Below, piece by piece: positions 34,567 to 45,186 of a stretch of DNA of 64,000 nucleotides (its first letter is position 1; each line of letters opens with the position of its first letter). A program made the translations under genes and the position numbers. The stretch comes from Omphiscola glabra. Its lineage: Eukaryota; Mollusca; Gastropoda; Lymnaeidae. The stretch is from contig OZ024801.1 of the NCBI GenBank assembly GCA_964017045.1, positions 35,017,257-35,081,256 of the forward strand. Reading direction: 5' to 3'. The notes beneath the pieces are model-generated. The model searched no databases and was not told the origin of the DNA. It worked only from the letters and a program-made list of their open reading frames with translations.

Positions 34567-34990
34567 CTATATATAATATATGAAAATGTATGTATGAATG
34601 TATGTCCCATATGCGCTCCTACACCATTCATGCGATTGCGATAAAACTTTGGCGATTTGTTGTCCACATACCCGGGCATTTTTCTAAGTCATCACAACCC
34701 TTTTAAAATATTCCGTTTTTGGCCGTTGGCCCTAAATTATTTTTTTTTCCTTAAATGAGCTTTGTAAAAAAATAATATCCGTATACGCTCCTAAACCATT
34801 TTTCCGAATGCGATAAAACTTTGTTGAGTTGGTGTGTGCCCGCCCGCAAAGGTTCATGAATTATTAATTTTTTTTTAATATTTCATTTTGAGCCAGGGGC
34901 CCTAAATTAGTTTTTTCTAATATGAGCTACATAAATATAATTAATTTCAAACATAGCTAATGCATTGGTGGATAGAATTTTAATCAAATA

Positions 34991-35722
34991 CACCCATACC
35001 TCGCTTTACGGCCTACACACGTTCCGGAAAAGTTAGCCGTAAAGTGAAAAGCCGTACAATGAATCAATAATTTGGATATAAACCCATACAAATTTAATTG
35101 GATCTGTTCCAATTTTTGTATAAAATAATATAGTCGTTAGTTCATAAATCATTTTATTCTTTTCATTTCCTATAAAAATAAAAGGACAAAACATTGTAAT
35201 AGTAAACAGAAATTTAAAAAATAAACATATAAATTAAAAAACAAAAGAAATCATATGCACATATTTATACATCAAATAAAATTCACCAATTAATCCAAAC
35301 AAAAAAAAAACAGAAACAAAGACGTCAACTTACTGAGTCACAGTATATGAATACAGTGGCGTAGCGAAGGGGGGCAAGGGGGGCATCATGCCCCGGGCGC
35401 TAATTACAAAGGGACGCCAATGGTATATTTTACATATAATATTGTATGGTTTTCGAATGGGGGGGGGCGCTAAAAAGTTATTGTGCCCCGGGCGCGAGTT
35501 AAGCTCGCTACGCCACTGTATGAACAAGGTGGGATAGCAGAGGAAATAAGGCAGACTACTAAGGCAGAGCCGCCTAAGGGGAGAAGCTGAAACTAAAGAG
35601 AGGATATCTATTGGCCGTATAATGAAACATCGTGGGCTGTAAACCGAAAAAGTGCCATAATTTAAAGTTGGTTGTAAAGCGAAATGCCGTATAAAGAGCG
35701 GCCGTATAGCGAGGTATAGGTG
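34991..35722. mobile_element. TA-target TIR element nested in Helitron A
   Basis: Ends CACCCATACCTCGCTTTACG and reading inward from the right CACCTATACCTCGCTATACG form a clear inverted repeat; subterminal GCCGTA words repeat at both ends. Left flank is TA, right flank AA. Other copies of the surrounding 175-bp unit read ATCAAATACAAA without the insert, giving the empty site and showing that insertion was at TA with one later mutation. This fits a Tc1-mariner-type MITE. It contains a younger hAT MITE (35354-35518). Confidence 0.8.
35354..35518. mobile_element. hAT-like MITE, CAGTGGCGTAGC-ended family, best copy
   Basis: Ends CAGTGGCGTAGCGAAGG and GCTCGCTACGCCACTG are strongly inverted. The flanks TATGAATA (35346-35353) and TATGAACA (35519-35526) match at 7 of 8. 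165 bp, with GCCCCGGGCGC words near both ends. Nested within the 34991-35722 element, so the youngest of three layers. Confidence 0.9.
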
Positions 35723-36814
35723 AACAAATAGCGACGTTAAATTTTGTGTGTGGCATAATAAGTAGGTTTCTGAAGTAATATAACCATTCTACAATATTCC
35801 GTTTGTGGGCGGGGGCCCTAAATTCGTCCCCCCTCCTTTTTTTTGTATTAGTTATATTAATATAATTTCCGTATGCCTTTCTATACAATTCATCCGATTG
35901 ATAAAACTTTGGGGAATTGACATGCGTCCGCCCGTAAAAGTTTCTAAATTAGTACAATCATTTAAAAAAATTCTTTTTGGGCCGGCGGCCCTTATTTAGT
36001 TTTTTCTTATATGAACTATATAAATATGATTTCAAAAAGAACTAATGCATTGGAGGATGGAATTTTAATCAAAGACAAATAGTAACATTTCAATTTGTGT
36101 GTGACAAATAAGTAGGTTTCTGAATTAGTATAACCATTTTACAATATTTCTTTTGGGGTTGGGGCCCCTAAATTTGTTTATTTTTATTAAATGTGCTAAA
36201 AAATATAATTTTAAACAGAGCTAAATCATGAGTGTATGGAATTTAATCAAATACAAACAGCGATATTTCCGTTTGTGTGTGATATAATTTAGTAGGTTCT
36301 GAATTTGTACAACAATTTTGCAGTAATCATTTTTGGACCGGGGTCCCTAAAGTAGTTTTTTTTCTAATATGAGCTATTTAAATATAATTTCCGTATGCGT
36401 TCCTATGCCAGTCATCCGCTTGCGCTAAAACTTTGGTGAGTTGTTGTGTGCACGCCCGCAATAGGTTTCTGAATAAGTATAACCATTCTGCAATATTCCG
36501 TTTGGGGCCGGGGACCTAAAATTCATTTTTTTCTAATATGAGCCATGTAAATATAATTTCAAACAGAGCTATTGCATGAGTGGGTGGAATTGAATTAAAT
36601 ACAAACTGTAACATTTCATTTTGTATGTGACTTAATAAATAGGTTTCTGAATGAGTACATCTATTTTACAATATTCCGTTTGGGGCCGGGGGGCCTAAAT
36701 ATTTTTATATGTAATAAAAGAGCCATATAAATATAATTTCAATCATAGCTATTGCATGGGTGGATAAATCGCTAGAAGTGTGTGGACTAATTTTTTTTAA
36801 ATTCATGCTTCTCA

Positions 36815-37354
36815 CATATGTGTGGCCTGCTCACTTCTCACCTTCTCACGTGGACAGCTGTGTGTGGCCTGCTCACTTCTCACATGGACAGCTGTGTGTG
36901 ACCTGCTCACTTCTTACATGGACAGGTATGTGTGACCTGCTCACTTCTCACATAGACAGCTATGTGTGACCTGCTCACTTCTCACATGGACAGCTATGTG
37001 TGGCCTGCTCACTTCTCACATGGACAGCTATGTGTGGCCTGCTCACTTCTCAGATGGACAGCTATGTGTGGACTGCTCACTTCTCACATGGACAGCTGTG
37101 TGTGACCTGCTCACTTCTCACATGGACAGCTATGTGTGACCTGCTCACTTCTCACATGGACAGCTATGTGTGGCCTGCTCACTTCTCACATGGACAGCTA
37201 TGTGTGACCTGCTCACTTCTCACATGGACAGCTATGTGTGGCCTGCTCACTTCTCACATGGACAGCTATGTGTGGCCTGCTCACTTCTCACATGGACAGC
37301 TATGTGTGGCCTGCTCACTTTTCACATGGACAGCTGTGTGTGACCTGCTCACGC
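36815..37354. repeat. 34-bp minisatellite, about 16 copies, in Helitron A
   Basis: Unit core CCTGCTCACTTCTCACATGG followed by ACAGCTATGTGTGG. Variants GACC/GGCC and GCTA/GCTG are interspersed. Lies about 140 bp inside the 3' end of the Helitron-like element, a common place for tandem repeats in non-autonomous Helitrons. Confidence 0.96.
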
Positions 37355-37496
37355 TTCGAAAAACCTTCTAATTAATTCGAATACGCACCAGACGGTAAAT
37401 AAAAAAATTATAAAAAGTACTTACAAAAAACATTATTAAAACACTAACACTTTATTTCTTTGAGTGGTATTGCAACGCACGCTGGGTACTCGCTAG

Positions 37497-37568
37497 TATA
37501 TATTTATATATGGTTGATCACACAGACATATATATGGTTGATCACTAGACTTACTAGTGTTTGATCAC
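37497..37568. repeat. GTTGATCAC minisatellite, right block
   Basis: About three units of the same repeat as 34365-34566, continuing after Helitron A and ending at the 5' border of the RTE-like LINE. Confidence 0.85.
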
Positions 37569-39655
37569 AAGCTCGAAAAACATCAGGACTGGTTTGATGA
37601 TAACTGTGATGCAATCAAGCATCTGCTCGAGGAAAAACACCGTCTCCAACACACTTCCATAAACAACCCGAGGTCGGTCCCAATGAAAGATGCCTACCAC
37701 AGTATAAGAAGAACGGTGCGGCAGAAACTGCGTCTAATGCAGAATAAATTGTTAAGCGACAAGACCGACAAGATCCAAGGCTATGCGTAATGACATGACC
37801 TAAAAAGTGTCTACGCCCTCCGAAAACAGCCTACGGCCCAACTTCATCAGGATCATCCCCACTGCTGAGTGCTGATGAGAAATCTCTAATCACTGAGAAG
37901 GAAAACATTATTGAACGCTGGGCTGAACACATTGACAACATCCTGAATCATCCTTCATCCATCAATGATGAGGCCAGAAATCGTCTCAAACAGGTGCCGT
38001 TCAATCAGGAAATGGAATTACCCCCCCCCCCCCTTTTACCCTCACTGAGACCCAACATGCTGTATGCCTTCTCGCGAGCAGCAAAAAACCAGGTGATTAC
38101 TCAGTCCCGTCTGGAGTATACAAAGAAGCGGGGACAGCTCAGTTTGAAAGGCTTCACCATCTGTTCATACTTATGTAGCAGCAAGAGATCATTCCATAGG
38201 ACTTCAAAGATGCATCTATTGTTCACTTGTACACGCGTAAAGGGAACCGTCAATTATGCAACAACCACCGTGGCAGATCACTGCTCTCAATTGCAGGCAA
38301 GATATTAGCCAGAATCTTGCTAAATCGTCTTAACGGGCATCTTGAGAAGGGTCTATTGCCAGAATGTCAATGCGGCTTCCGGAGTGAACGAGGAACAATC
38401 GATATGGTGTTTGCGGCCAGACAGCTACAGGAAAAAATGCAGGGAACAAAATGGTAAGGTCATGGCCAAATATGGATGCCCCAGAAAATTCGTGTCAATA
38501 ATAGGACTATTCCATGATGATATGCAGGCTAGAGTTCGGGATAATGGTGAGACATCCAAACCATTCCCTGTAATAAACGGCGTGAAACAAGGCTGTGCAC
38601 TGGCCCCAAAGTTTTAAGCCTCATGTTTTCCGCAATGCTGACCGATGCCTTCAGAGAGCGAGACGCTGGCATTGGCCTCGGATACCGAACTGACGGTAAT
38701 CTAATCACCCCCAAGAGGCTACATGCCAAAACGAAGGTCTTGACAGACACCACCAGGAACCTCCTGTATGCAGATGACTGTGTCCTAAACGCTGTATCAG
38801 ATGTGAATATGCAACGCTGCGTCACAAACTTTTCTAATGCCTGAACAAACTTCAGGCTCACCATTAACAAAAAAAAACCGAGGTCCTGTACCAACCAGCT
38901 CCTCGAAGCCCTTATGTTGAGCCCAACATCCAAGTATATGGCGAAAGACTTAAGATGGTGAATAGCTGTCCCAAAGCGCAACCATCCATGACGAGGTTAA
39001 CCTCCGTATTGCGAGAGCCAGTGCAACCTATGGAAAATTGACTAAGAGCGTATGAACCAGGACAGGTATCAGCACTCAAACTAAACTGAAAGAATATCAG
39101 ACGGCTGTTCTCCCTACGCTTCTCTATGCCTGTGATATGTATACCAACGCTATGCAAGAATGCTGAAACACTTTCATACAACAATACTCACACAGGCAGA
39201 TCTCCCCAGCATCTTTACCATCTTAATGAAGTCCCAGCTTCGCTGGGCAGGACATGTTGTGAGAATGTCAAACAACCGACTGCCCAAAAGTATTTTCTAT
39301 GGTGAGCTCCAACAAGGAAAGCAGTTTGCTGGCCTGCAGAAGAAACGTTTTAAAGACAACCTAAACGCCTCACTGAAAGCGTTCCACATAAACCCAGACA
39401 CGTGGGAGAAAAAAAGCAAAGGATCTAACACCATGGCTTCTACTTTACACAGGAGCTCCGTGCAACATGAAGTTGGCAGAACAGCGGCCGCAGAGCTCAA
39501 GAGACATGCCAGGAATGCCCGGGTTGACTCTGCTCCCGGAGATGCTCCATCATTCCCTTACACCTACTGCACAAGAAAATTTCGTTCCAGAATTGGCCTC
39601 ATTAGCCATCTGCGCACCCACAGACAGAACTAGGACAATTCTGATGATTAAAGTG
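37561..39655 (+). pseudogene. RTE-like non-LTR retrotransposon, decayed, with C-terminal zinc-finger motif
   Basis: A 5'-truncated LINE copy in scattered frames. In order: a charged linker (WFDDNCDAIKHLLEEK, about 37590), IIERWAEHIDNIL (about 37910), fingers/palm sequence NNHRGRSLLSIAGKILARIL and QCGFRSERGTIDMVFAARQL (38260-38440), VKQGCALAP (about 38585), the catalytic YADD box (38767-38778), LRWAGHVVRMSNNRLPK (about 39240) and a final FRSRIGLISHLRTH finger-like motif (about 39580-39625). Palm motif A is missing: the frame jumps from LQEKMQG directly to MAKYGCPRKF, an internal deletion. Many frameshifts; dead. Clade assignment is tentative. The 3' part recurs at 51310-51470. Confidence 0.88.
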
Positions 39656-39808
39656 GTCATAGTCGATTATTGACTGACGAATAACAAACAACATATCGTT
39701 GATCATTAGACATATATAAGGTTGATAACTAGACACTAGTTAGTTATAGGAGCCATAATGATCAATAAATTGATCATGGGCGCTTAATATATAGAAGAAG
39801 AAGAAGAA
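39656..39808. repeat. degenerate GTTGATCAC units and (GAA)n
   Basis: Diverged units such as ATATCGTTGATCATTAGACA and AAGGTTGATAACTAGACA follow the LINE 3' end, then a short GAAGAAGAAGAAGAAG run. Confidence 0.6.
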
Positions 39809-40286
39809 GTTCTCTCTCGTCTTGACTATTGTAACTCTCTTCTGTCAGGTTCACCAAAACATTTCATTGAAAATCTGCAGAAAGTTCAAAACTCAGCTGC
39901 TAGATTAGTTCTAAGGGAAAAGAAACGTGATCACGTCACTCCACTCACTTCATTGGCTCCCTATACAGGCACGCATTGATTACAAGCTGTCTGTTCTCTG
40001 TCACAATTTTTTCTCTGGTTCCTGTCATTCCTATCTTACTGAACTTCTTACTGGCTATCCACCCCTTCGAAAGCTACGTTCCTCCTCAAACTCGCGTATT
40101 CTTTCTTTTCCCCCAACACGCACTAAAACATATGGTGAACAATCTTTCTCTTTCTGTGTCCCAAATAATGGAATTCTCCCATTACACATGCGCAATATAA
40201 CGACCATCACAGCCTTCAAAACTGCCCTAAAGTGCAATTTCTCTAAACTGTACTATACCGACTCATTCTCATCCCTCTCTGACTGA
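39809..40286 (+). pseudogene. CR1/L2-like LINE ORF2 C-terminus
   Basis: Translation shows the region after the reverse transcriptase of CR1/L2-group LINEs: SRLDYCNSLLSG, LQKVQNSAARLVL, LHWLPIQARIDYKL, RTKTYGEQSFSF and TAFKTALKCNF. A frameshift near 39940 splits the reading frame between RLVLREKKRDHVTP and LHWLP. The frame ends at TGA at about 40284. The rest of the element (RT core and endonuclease) is absent, so it is a 5'-truncated copy typical of LINE retrotransposition. Confidence 0.88.
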
Positions 40287-40939
40287 TAAACAACGTTCGA
40301 TTCTGCTGGGTGCTGTCTGCTCTTTAGGGGCCAAAACGTATGCAATGGATACAAGTATGAAACAACAACTTTGTATGCAGGGACAGAAACCAAAAAAGTG
40401 TCAGGAGCCCTCAATGTGACCCGACTGCTTTGTATAAATCCACTTCCTGACTTGTCCTTTATCGGCTCTTTTTTAATTGACACCTTTCAGAATGTGTTTC
40501 TCACAATGGTCCACACGACGAACAATCGGACAACTAAACTCAATGCTCAAACTGCAATTTAAGTAAAACGTTTCTATAAAATTCCAGTCCGTGTCGAATC
40601 CCTAACTGGTGATCGTTCCAGTTTACACTCCCAGTAGTATCTCCGGTGCCATGGTTCAATGAACACATCTTTCTCTTTCTCCCATGTTGGTTCTTGTCTG
40701 TGTTTGTTGTGATTGGGTGCTATGACAGGCAAGCCACGCTCAGTTTGAAGATGTTCACTTTGACTCAGCTTGAAAATTTGGTATCTGTAACTTCAAAAAA
40801 GGCAAAAGAAAACAACAACAAAATGTTACGACATAAAATGGTTGAATGAGGGTTAAATTTGCTCACAAGTCTTAGAATTTAATAGGTCAAACAAAAAACA
40901 AGTCTTTATATATGGTAGAAAATTTAACTTTATATCATC
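40287..40939. other. probable LINE 3' UTR plus unassigned DNA
   Basis: The part just after 40286 is likely 3' UTR of the CR1/L2-like copy (GGGTGCTGTCTGCTCTTTAG, ACAAGTATGAAACAACAACT). No boundary, target duplication or gene is clear. Confidence 0.4.
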
Positions 40940-40974
40940 ACTAGCCAATATACCCGGCGGTGCACGGGACTGCC

Positions 40975-42790
40975 TCCCGATCCCATTGGTATCCCGATCC
41001 CCCTGGATCGCAATTGCGATGGGATCCCGATGGTTTTCCGATCCCGGTGGAATACGATCCCATTGCCATAGGCATCCCATTCCCATTGAGAAACTGACCC
41101 CATTGGGATACCGCTACCGATTGGGATCCCGTTTCCAAATGGGATCCCATCTCCAATTGGTATAAGGCACCCTTGGGGTCCCGACCCCATTGGGATCCCG
41201 ATCCCTGTGGGATCCCGACCTAATTGAGATCCCTATTGGATCCCATTTCAAAGTGGTTACCATTTTCAATTTTTTCACTATTTCAGTTGGGATTCTGATC
41301 CCGTTTCGATCCCGTTTCCCGGTGGGGTCCTCTTCTCCGATGGGATTCCGTTTGTCGATAGGATCCCTATTTTATCCCGTCACTCGATGGGATCGTGTTA
41401 TCGGTGGGTTCCAGTTTACTCATTCACCTTTAGGATTTTCTTCTTCGCTGTGATCATGTTCCCATTGGGATTTTGTTCCCGGTAGGATTATGAAGGGTCT
41501 GTTTAAAGAAAATACCCATGACAGTATGGAACTAAACTAACATTTCAATAAGCTTTTAGATTCCATTATATATCCCCACAGAAAAAAATAGAACTTTCTG
41601 GAACATTCTAGATTACAATTAATATCGAAAATTAAAAAAAAAAAAATTTTCTAAGTAATTATTTTAGGCTAAGAAAAACTCTACAATTAAATGCATTACT
41701 ATAGCTAAAGTACATTTAACCAGGGCCCATTCCATAATTGTAGCGAATTAGTTTGCTTGAGATGGGGGCCCTATAAAAATCATTTAAATAAGTAATAAAG
41801 TTAAAATGTAAAAGATTTTAGTTAAATTGCTTTTTTAAATTATGGAACTTTTTAGAAAAGTCTAGACTGGCCCTGAATGGATTGGATAGTATTCATTTTA
41901 AATCCACTGATATTTCAGTATGTAAGTGTATTGCTACCAAGCTAGGCCTAGATCCATCACTTCACATAGAACCTCTAGTGTTTTCCAGTCCATTGATATT
42001 TATTTAGGAAAAATGAAAAGGATGTTAGGAGTTAAGTACCCTTCGGTATTTGAATACCGATCCCTATCCCGTCGGTATTCCGATGGGATCCCAAAACCGA
42101 TGGGTTCACGATCCCGATTGTATGCCAATCCTTGTTGAATCCCGATCCCGGTAGGATGGAATTTCCCCATTGGATCCCGATCTCACTTGTATCTCTATTC
42201 TGATCCCGGTTTGAGCACGTTACCAGATGGGATCGCGTTACCGGTGGGCTCAATTTACTGCTCAGCATTACACAAAGCTTTGGGATCTTATTATACATCC
42301 ATGTAGAACTATATAGAACCCCTGGAATATTCTAGATTAAATTTAATATCATCCTCGAAGCGTGTAAAAATGACTTTTCTACTTAGCTATTTTTTAATAC
42401 TAAAACATTCTACAACTAAATGCACTGCTATAACTATAGTAAATTTAAGTTGAAAATTTCAAAAATGTAACGATTAAATTTTGCCTGATATAAAGGGCCC
42501 TATAAAATTCAGTGAGATAAATGATAAAGTTAAAATGTAAAAGTTGTCTCATCAAAGTCGGTTTAAAAATGCAATAGATATATCTCTTTTTAAATTATCG
42601 AACTTTCTGGAAAATTCTAGATTGGATATTATGAGTTTTAAAACCACCGATATTTTTTGACAGTCAATGAAGTGTATTTCTACCACGCTAGGCCTATATC
42701 CATCAATTCACAAAGAAGCTATAGTGTTTTCTAAGCCTATTGATATTTATATAGTTTACATACGGAAAAATTAAATGGGGCCCCCGGTTC
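40975..42790. repeat. about 740-bp tandem unit with GGATCCC-rich segment, 2 copies
   Basis: Each unit starts with a degenerate array of GATCCCGATCCCATTGGGA-type words (40975-41480 and about 42050-42260), followed by AT-rich sequence with shared landmarks: AGATTAAATTTAATATC-type text, AAAGTTAAAATGTAAAAG (41797 and 42530), CTAGGCCTAGATCCATCA (about 41942 and 42687) and AGTACCCTT (about 42036 and 42788). A third copy is cut off where the LINE fragment begins at about 42812. Confidence 0.75.
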
Positions 42791-42811
42791 AGTACCCTTT
42801 CGGATACTATG

Positions 42812-43953
42812 TGAGAAATATGCTCAACGCCAACAAAACCTATACCACGTCTTTGTGGATTTCAAGAAGGCATTCGACAGGGTTTGGCATGTTGCTTTAT
42901 GGGCCACCATGAGACACTACACAAACTTAACCAGAATGATAAGCAGCCTCTATGATAAGGCCACCAGCGCAGTCTTCTTCAACAATAACATCGGAGAATG
43001 GTTCAAGACCACGGTTGGAGTACGACAAGGCTGACTGCTCTCCCCCACCCTGTTCAACATCTTCTCAGAGAGAATAATGTCAGATGCACTTGAAACGCAT
43101 GTAAGGACAGTCAGTATTGGTGGCAGAACAATCACCAACCTAAGCTTTGCGGATGACATAGATGGACTGGCTGGAAGCGAAGAAGAGCTAGCCAACCTGG
43201 TAAAGCGCCTCGACAAGACTTCATCGTCCTTTGGCATGCAAATCAGTGCAGAAAAGACAAAAATGGTGACAAATAGCACCACTGGCATCACCACTGAAAT
43301 TAAGGTCGGTGAGGAAAGATTAGAGACAGTTGGCAGCTTCAAGCACCTCGGAGCAATAGTCTCGGAAGAAGGCTCCAATCCCAAATTGATGGCCAGGATT
43401 GCACAGACCACAATAGTACTAAAGAGGCTCAAGAAAATATGGAACGACAAAAATATAGCCCCCAGCACCAAAATCAGGCTGATGAACTCATTAATCCTCT
43501 CCATTTTCTTATATGCCTGTGAGTCCTGGACATTAACAGCAGAACTTGAAAAGAAAATAAAGGCGATGGAGATGAGATGTTACAGAGGCATTCTTGGCAT
43601 CTGCTATAGAGACCATATCACCAATGAACAAGTGAAAGAAAGGATTCATCAAGCAATTGGGCAGTACGATGACCTCATCGCGTCTGTAAAAAAAGCGCAA
43701 ACTTGAATGGTATGGCCACGTGACCAGAAAACAAGGGTTCACCAAAGAAATCTTGCAGGGAACAACTAGAGGAGGAAGAAGAAGAGGAAGACAGAGAAAA
43801 AGATGGGAAGATAACATCAAAGAATGGACGGGATTACAACTAGGCGATGCTATACATAGGGCAGGAGACCGAGAGGAATGGAGAAGAATAGTTTTTATGT
43901 TTTTTGTGGCGCCCCAACGGTCGAAAAACTACGGGACATGATGATGATGAATC
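42812..43953 (+). pseudogene. RTE-clade LINE reverse transcriptase 3' portion
   Basis: 5'-truncated copy beginning in the RT palm: motif A FVDFKKAFD (42852-42878), VRQG with an in-frame TGA (43032-43034) where a cysteine is usual, LSPTLFN, catalytic FADD (43145-43156), FGMQISAEKTKMV, FKHLGAIVS, LYACESWTLT and then a frameshift at about 43690 before LEWYGHVTRKQG, RGRQRKRWEDNIKEW and DREEWRRIV. This C-terminal layout is that of RTE/BovB-like elements. It ends in ATGATGATGA (43940-43950), a typical RTE microsatellite tail. Better preserved than the other LINE copies but still broken by one stop and one frameshift. Confidence 0.92.
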
Positions 43954-44258
43954 AAGTGTATGTGTACTGAGTTTGTTTAAGCTCCGTCTATTCGTGTAGG
44001 ATTATTTATTGTTAATTTTATTTATAAAGCTCATATAAGAAAAAAAGAATTCGGGGCCCCCGGCCCCAAATGGAAAGTTATAGAAAGTTCATAGCCCCTT
44101 AAGAGTTCCTTTCGGATAATGATGGATACATGTGCCAAGTTTGGTCAAGATCCATCAATCCATGTAAAAGCCTTTGTGGCACAAACAAAGCCACAAACAA
44201 ACACACAAACAAACCCACACATTTTCACTTATATATATATTATATATATAATGTATGA

Positions 44259-44399
44259 TATGATAACTTTTCTATTTTTAGGGATAAGCTATTTACACGT
44301 CAGATTTATTTTAAATTTTGACATGCAATTTCTAAATATGGGCGTCTGTCTATACCAAGTTCCTGCTAAAGAAAAGCAGGACTTTTGGGCTTAAGAATT
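44259..44399. other. short spacer
   Basis: AT-rich sequence between Helitron-like element B and the next minisatellite. Nothing recognised. Confidence 0.5.
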
Positions 44400-44545
44400 T
44401 AACTCACTTAGCTCTCCTCTGTTTGGACGACCTCTAACTCACTGAGCTCTCCTCTCTTTGGACGACCTCAACTCACTAAGCTCTCCTCTCTTTGGATGAC
44501 CTATAACTCAGCTCTCCTCTCTTTGGACGACCTCTAACGAATTTG
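44400..44545. repeat. about 35-bp minisatellite, 4 copies
   Basis: Units with core TCACTGAGCTCTCCTCTCTT followed by TGGACGACCTCTAAC. Indels between copies. Confidence 0.9.
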
Positions 44546-44620
44546 AACCCACTACTCTCAAGCGCGCCTAACATGGCAGCGTGTAAAGCACCAAGACACT
44601 TGAGCTGTGAGCCGATCCAA
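44530..44620 (-). other. possible tRNA-derived SINE head remnant
   Basis: On the minus strand the text GGGTTCAAATTC resembles a pol III box B. About 40 bp before it CTCAAGTGTCTTGGTGC could be a decayed box A region. No intact cloverleaf can be drawn by eye. Confidence 0.25.
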
Positions 44621-44997
44621 TAATAATGGACGTTATATCGAATTTATTGATTGATACATTCTCGTTGCATATTAAATAGGAATCAATGAACAAATGACGA
44701 AGTGATCAATTATTAGGCAATGTTGATTGCAGAATATTTTTAAAAAATTGCCTAAAAGAGCTTCAATAATCTTCATACCTGATCGATGACTCTACTTTGG
44801 CGATCATGACTGATCGAAATTTTATTTCATCTTAATTAATCCTAAGAGTCTCTTGAAATAAGGTGGTACAGTGAAGTGCAGTGGTTCTCAAGTAGACATC
44901 TAAGGCAAAGATTTGTAAATAAGTTACTATATAATAGCCTTAACGAAACTCGTTACAAAAAAGGACATATCTAGACAATAAATTTCATATATCTTCA
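44621..44997. other. no gene seen
   Basis: AT-rich sequence. A lone CAGTGGTTCTCAAG at about 44879 looks like a hAT end without a partner. Confidence 0.5.
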
Positions 44998-45147
44998 GTA
45001 TTACAATAAAAGTCATAATTTTAGAGGCACAATAAAGGTCATAATTAGAGTGTTACAATAAAGAACATAATAAGAGTGTTACAATAAAGGTCATAATTAG
45101 AGTGTTACAATAAAGGTCATAATTAGAGTGTTACAATAAAGGTCGTA
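44998..45147. repeat. 26-bp minisatellite, 5-6 copies
   Basis: Unit core GTGTTACAATAAAGGTCATA followed by ATTAGA. Confidence 0.93.
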
Positions 45148-45186
45148 TCTCGTGTATCGTTATCTTCCGCATAAATTTTGTAACAT

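Larger units (their letters stand above)
34590..36770. repeat. about 175-bp degenerate tandem repeat inside Helitron A, 8-9 copies
   Basis: The landmark GGGGCCCTAAAT (with variants) recurs near 34730, 34902, 35815, 35990, 36167, 36347, 36513 and 36692, about 167-181 bp apart once the 732-bp insert at 34991 is removed. Further landmarks are AATATTCCGTTTGGGGCC, GATAAAACTTTGG and AGCTAATGCATTGG. Copies are 70-90 percent similar by eye, much older than the short minisatellites. Confidence 0.75.
34567..37494 (+). mobile_element. Helitron-like element A
   Basis: The 5' end TCTATATATAATATATGAAA leads into TGTATGTATGAATGTATGTC and a TATGCGCTCCTACACCATTC segment, an arrangement I associate with Helitron/Helentron-like 5' ends. 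The 3' end GCACGCTGGGTACTCGCTAG matches the CTRR-type Helitron terminus. It sits inside a minisatellite whose units continue on both sides, with A to the left and T to the right. There are no terminal inverted repeats and no Rep/helicase frame, so it is non-autonomous. Contents: a degenerate repeat of about 175 bp (34590-36770), a nested TIR element and a 34-bp minisatellite near the 3' end. Confidence 0.7.
40940..44258 (-). mobile_element. Helitron-like element B, opposite orientation to A
   Basis: Read on the minus strand, the 3' end is GCACCGCCGGGTATATTGGC followed by TAGT at 40940, with a CCCG/CGGG stem just inside, as expected for a Helitron terminus. The 5' end near 44258 is an AT-rich TATATATATAAGTGAAAATG followed by a GTGTGTTTGTTTGT-type segment and GGATCTTGACCAAACTTGG. 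A GGGGCC/GAATTC/TATGAGCT block near 44030-44070 matches the GGGGCCCTAAATTAG/TATGAGCT landmark of element A in reverse, so A and B are related. No Rep/helicase coding seen. It carries a nested RTE-like LINE fragment and about 740-bp internal repeats. Confidence 0.65.

Noticed and set aside
44530..44620. Functional tRNA gene
   Set aside because: Only a box B-like word is convincing; no cloverleaf can be formed by eye.
44879..44893. CAGTGGTTCTCAAG resembling a hAT left end
   Set aside because: No matching right end or target duplication within a plausible distance.
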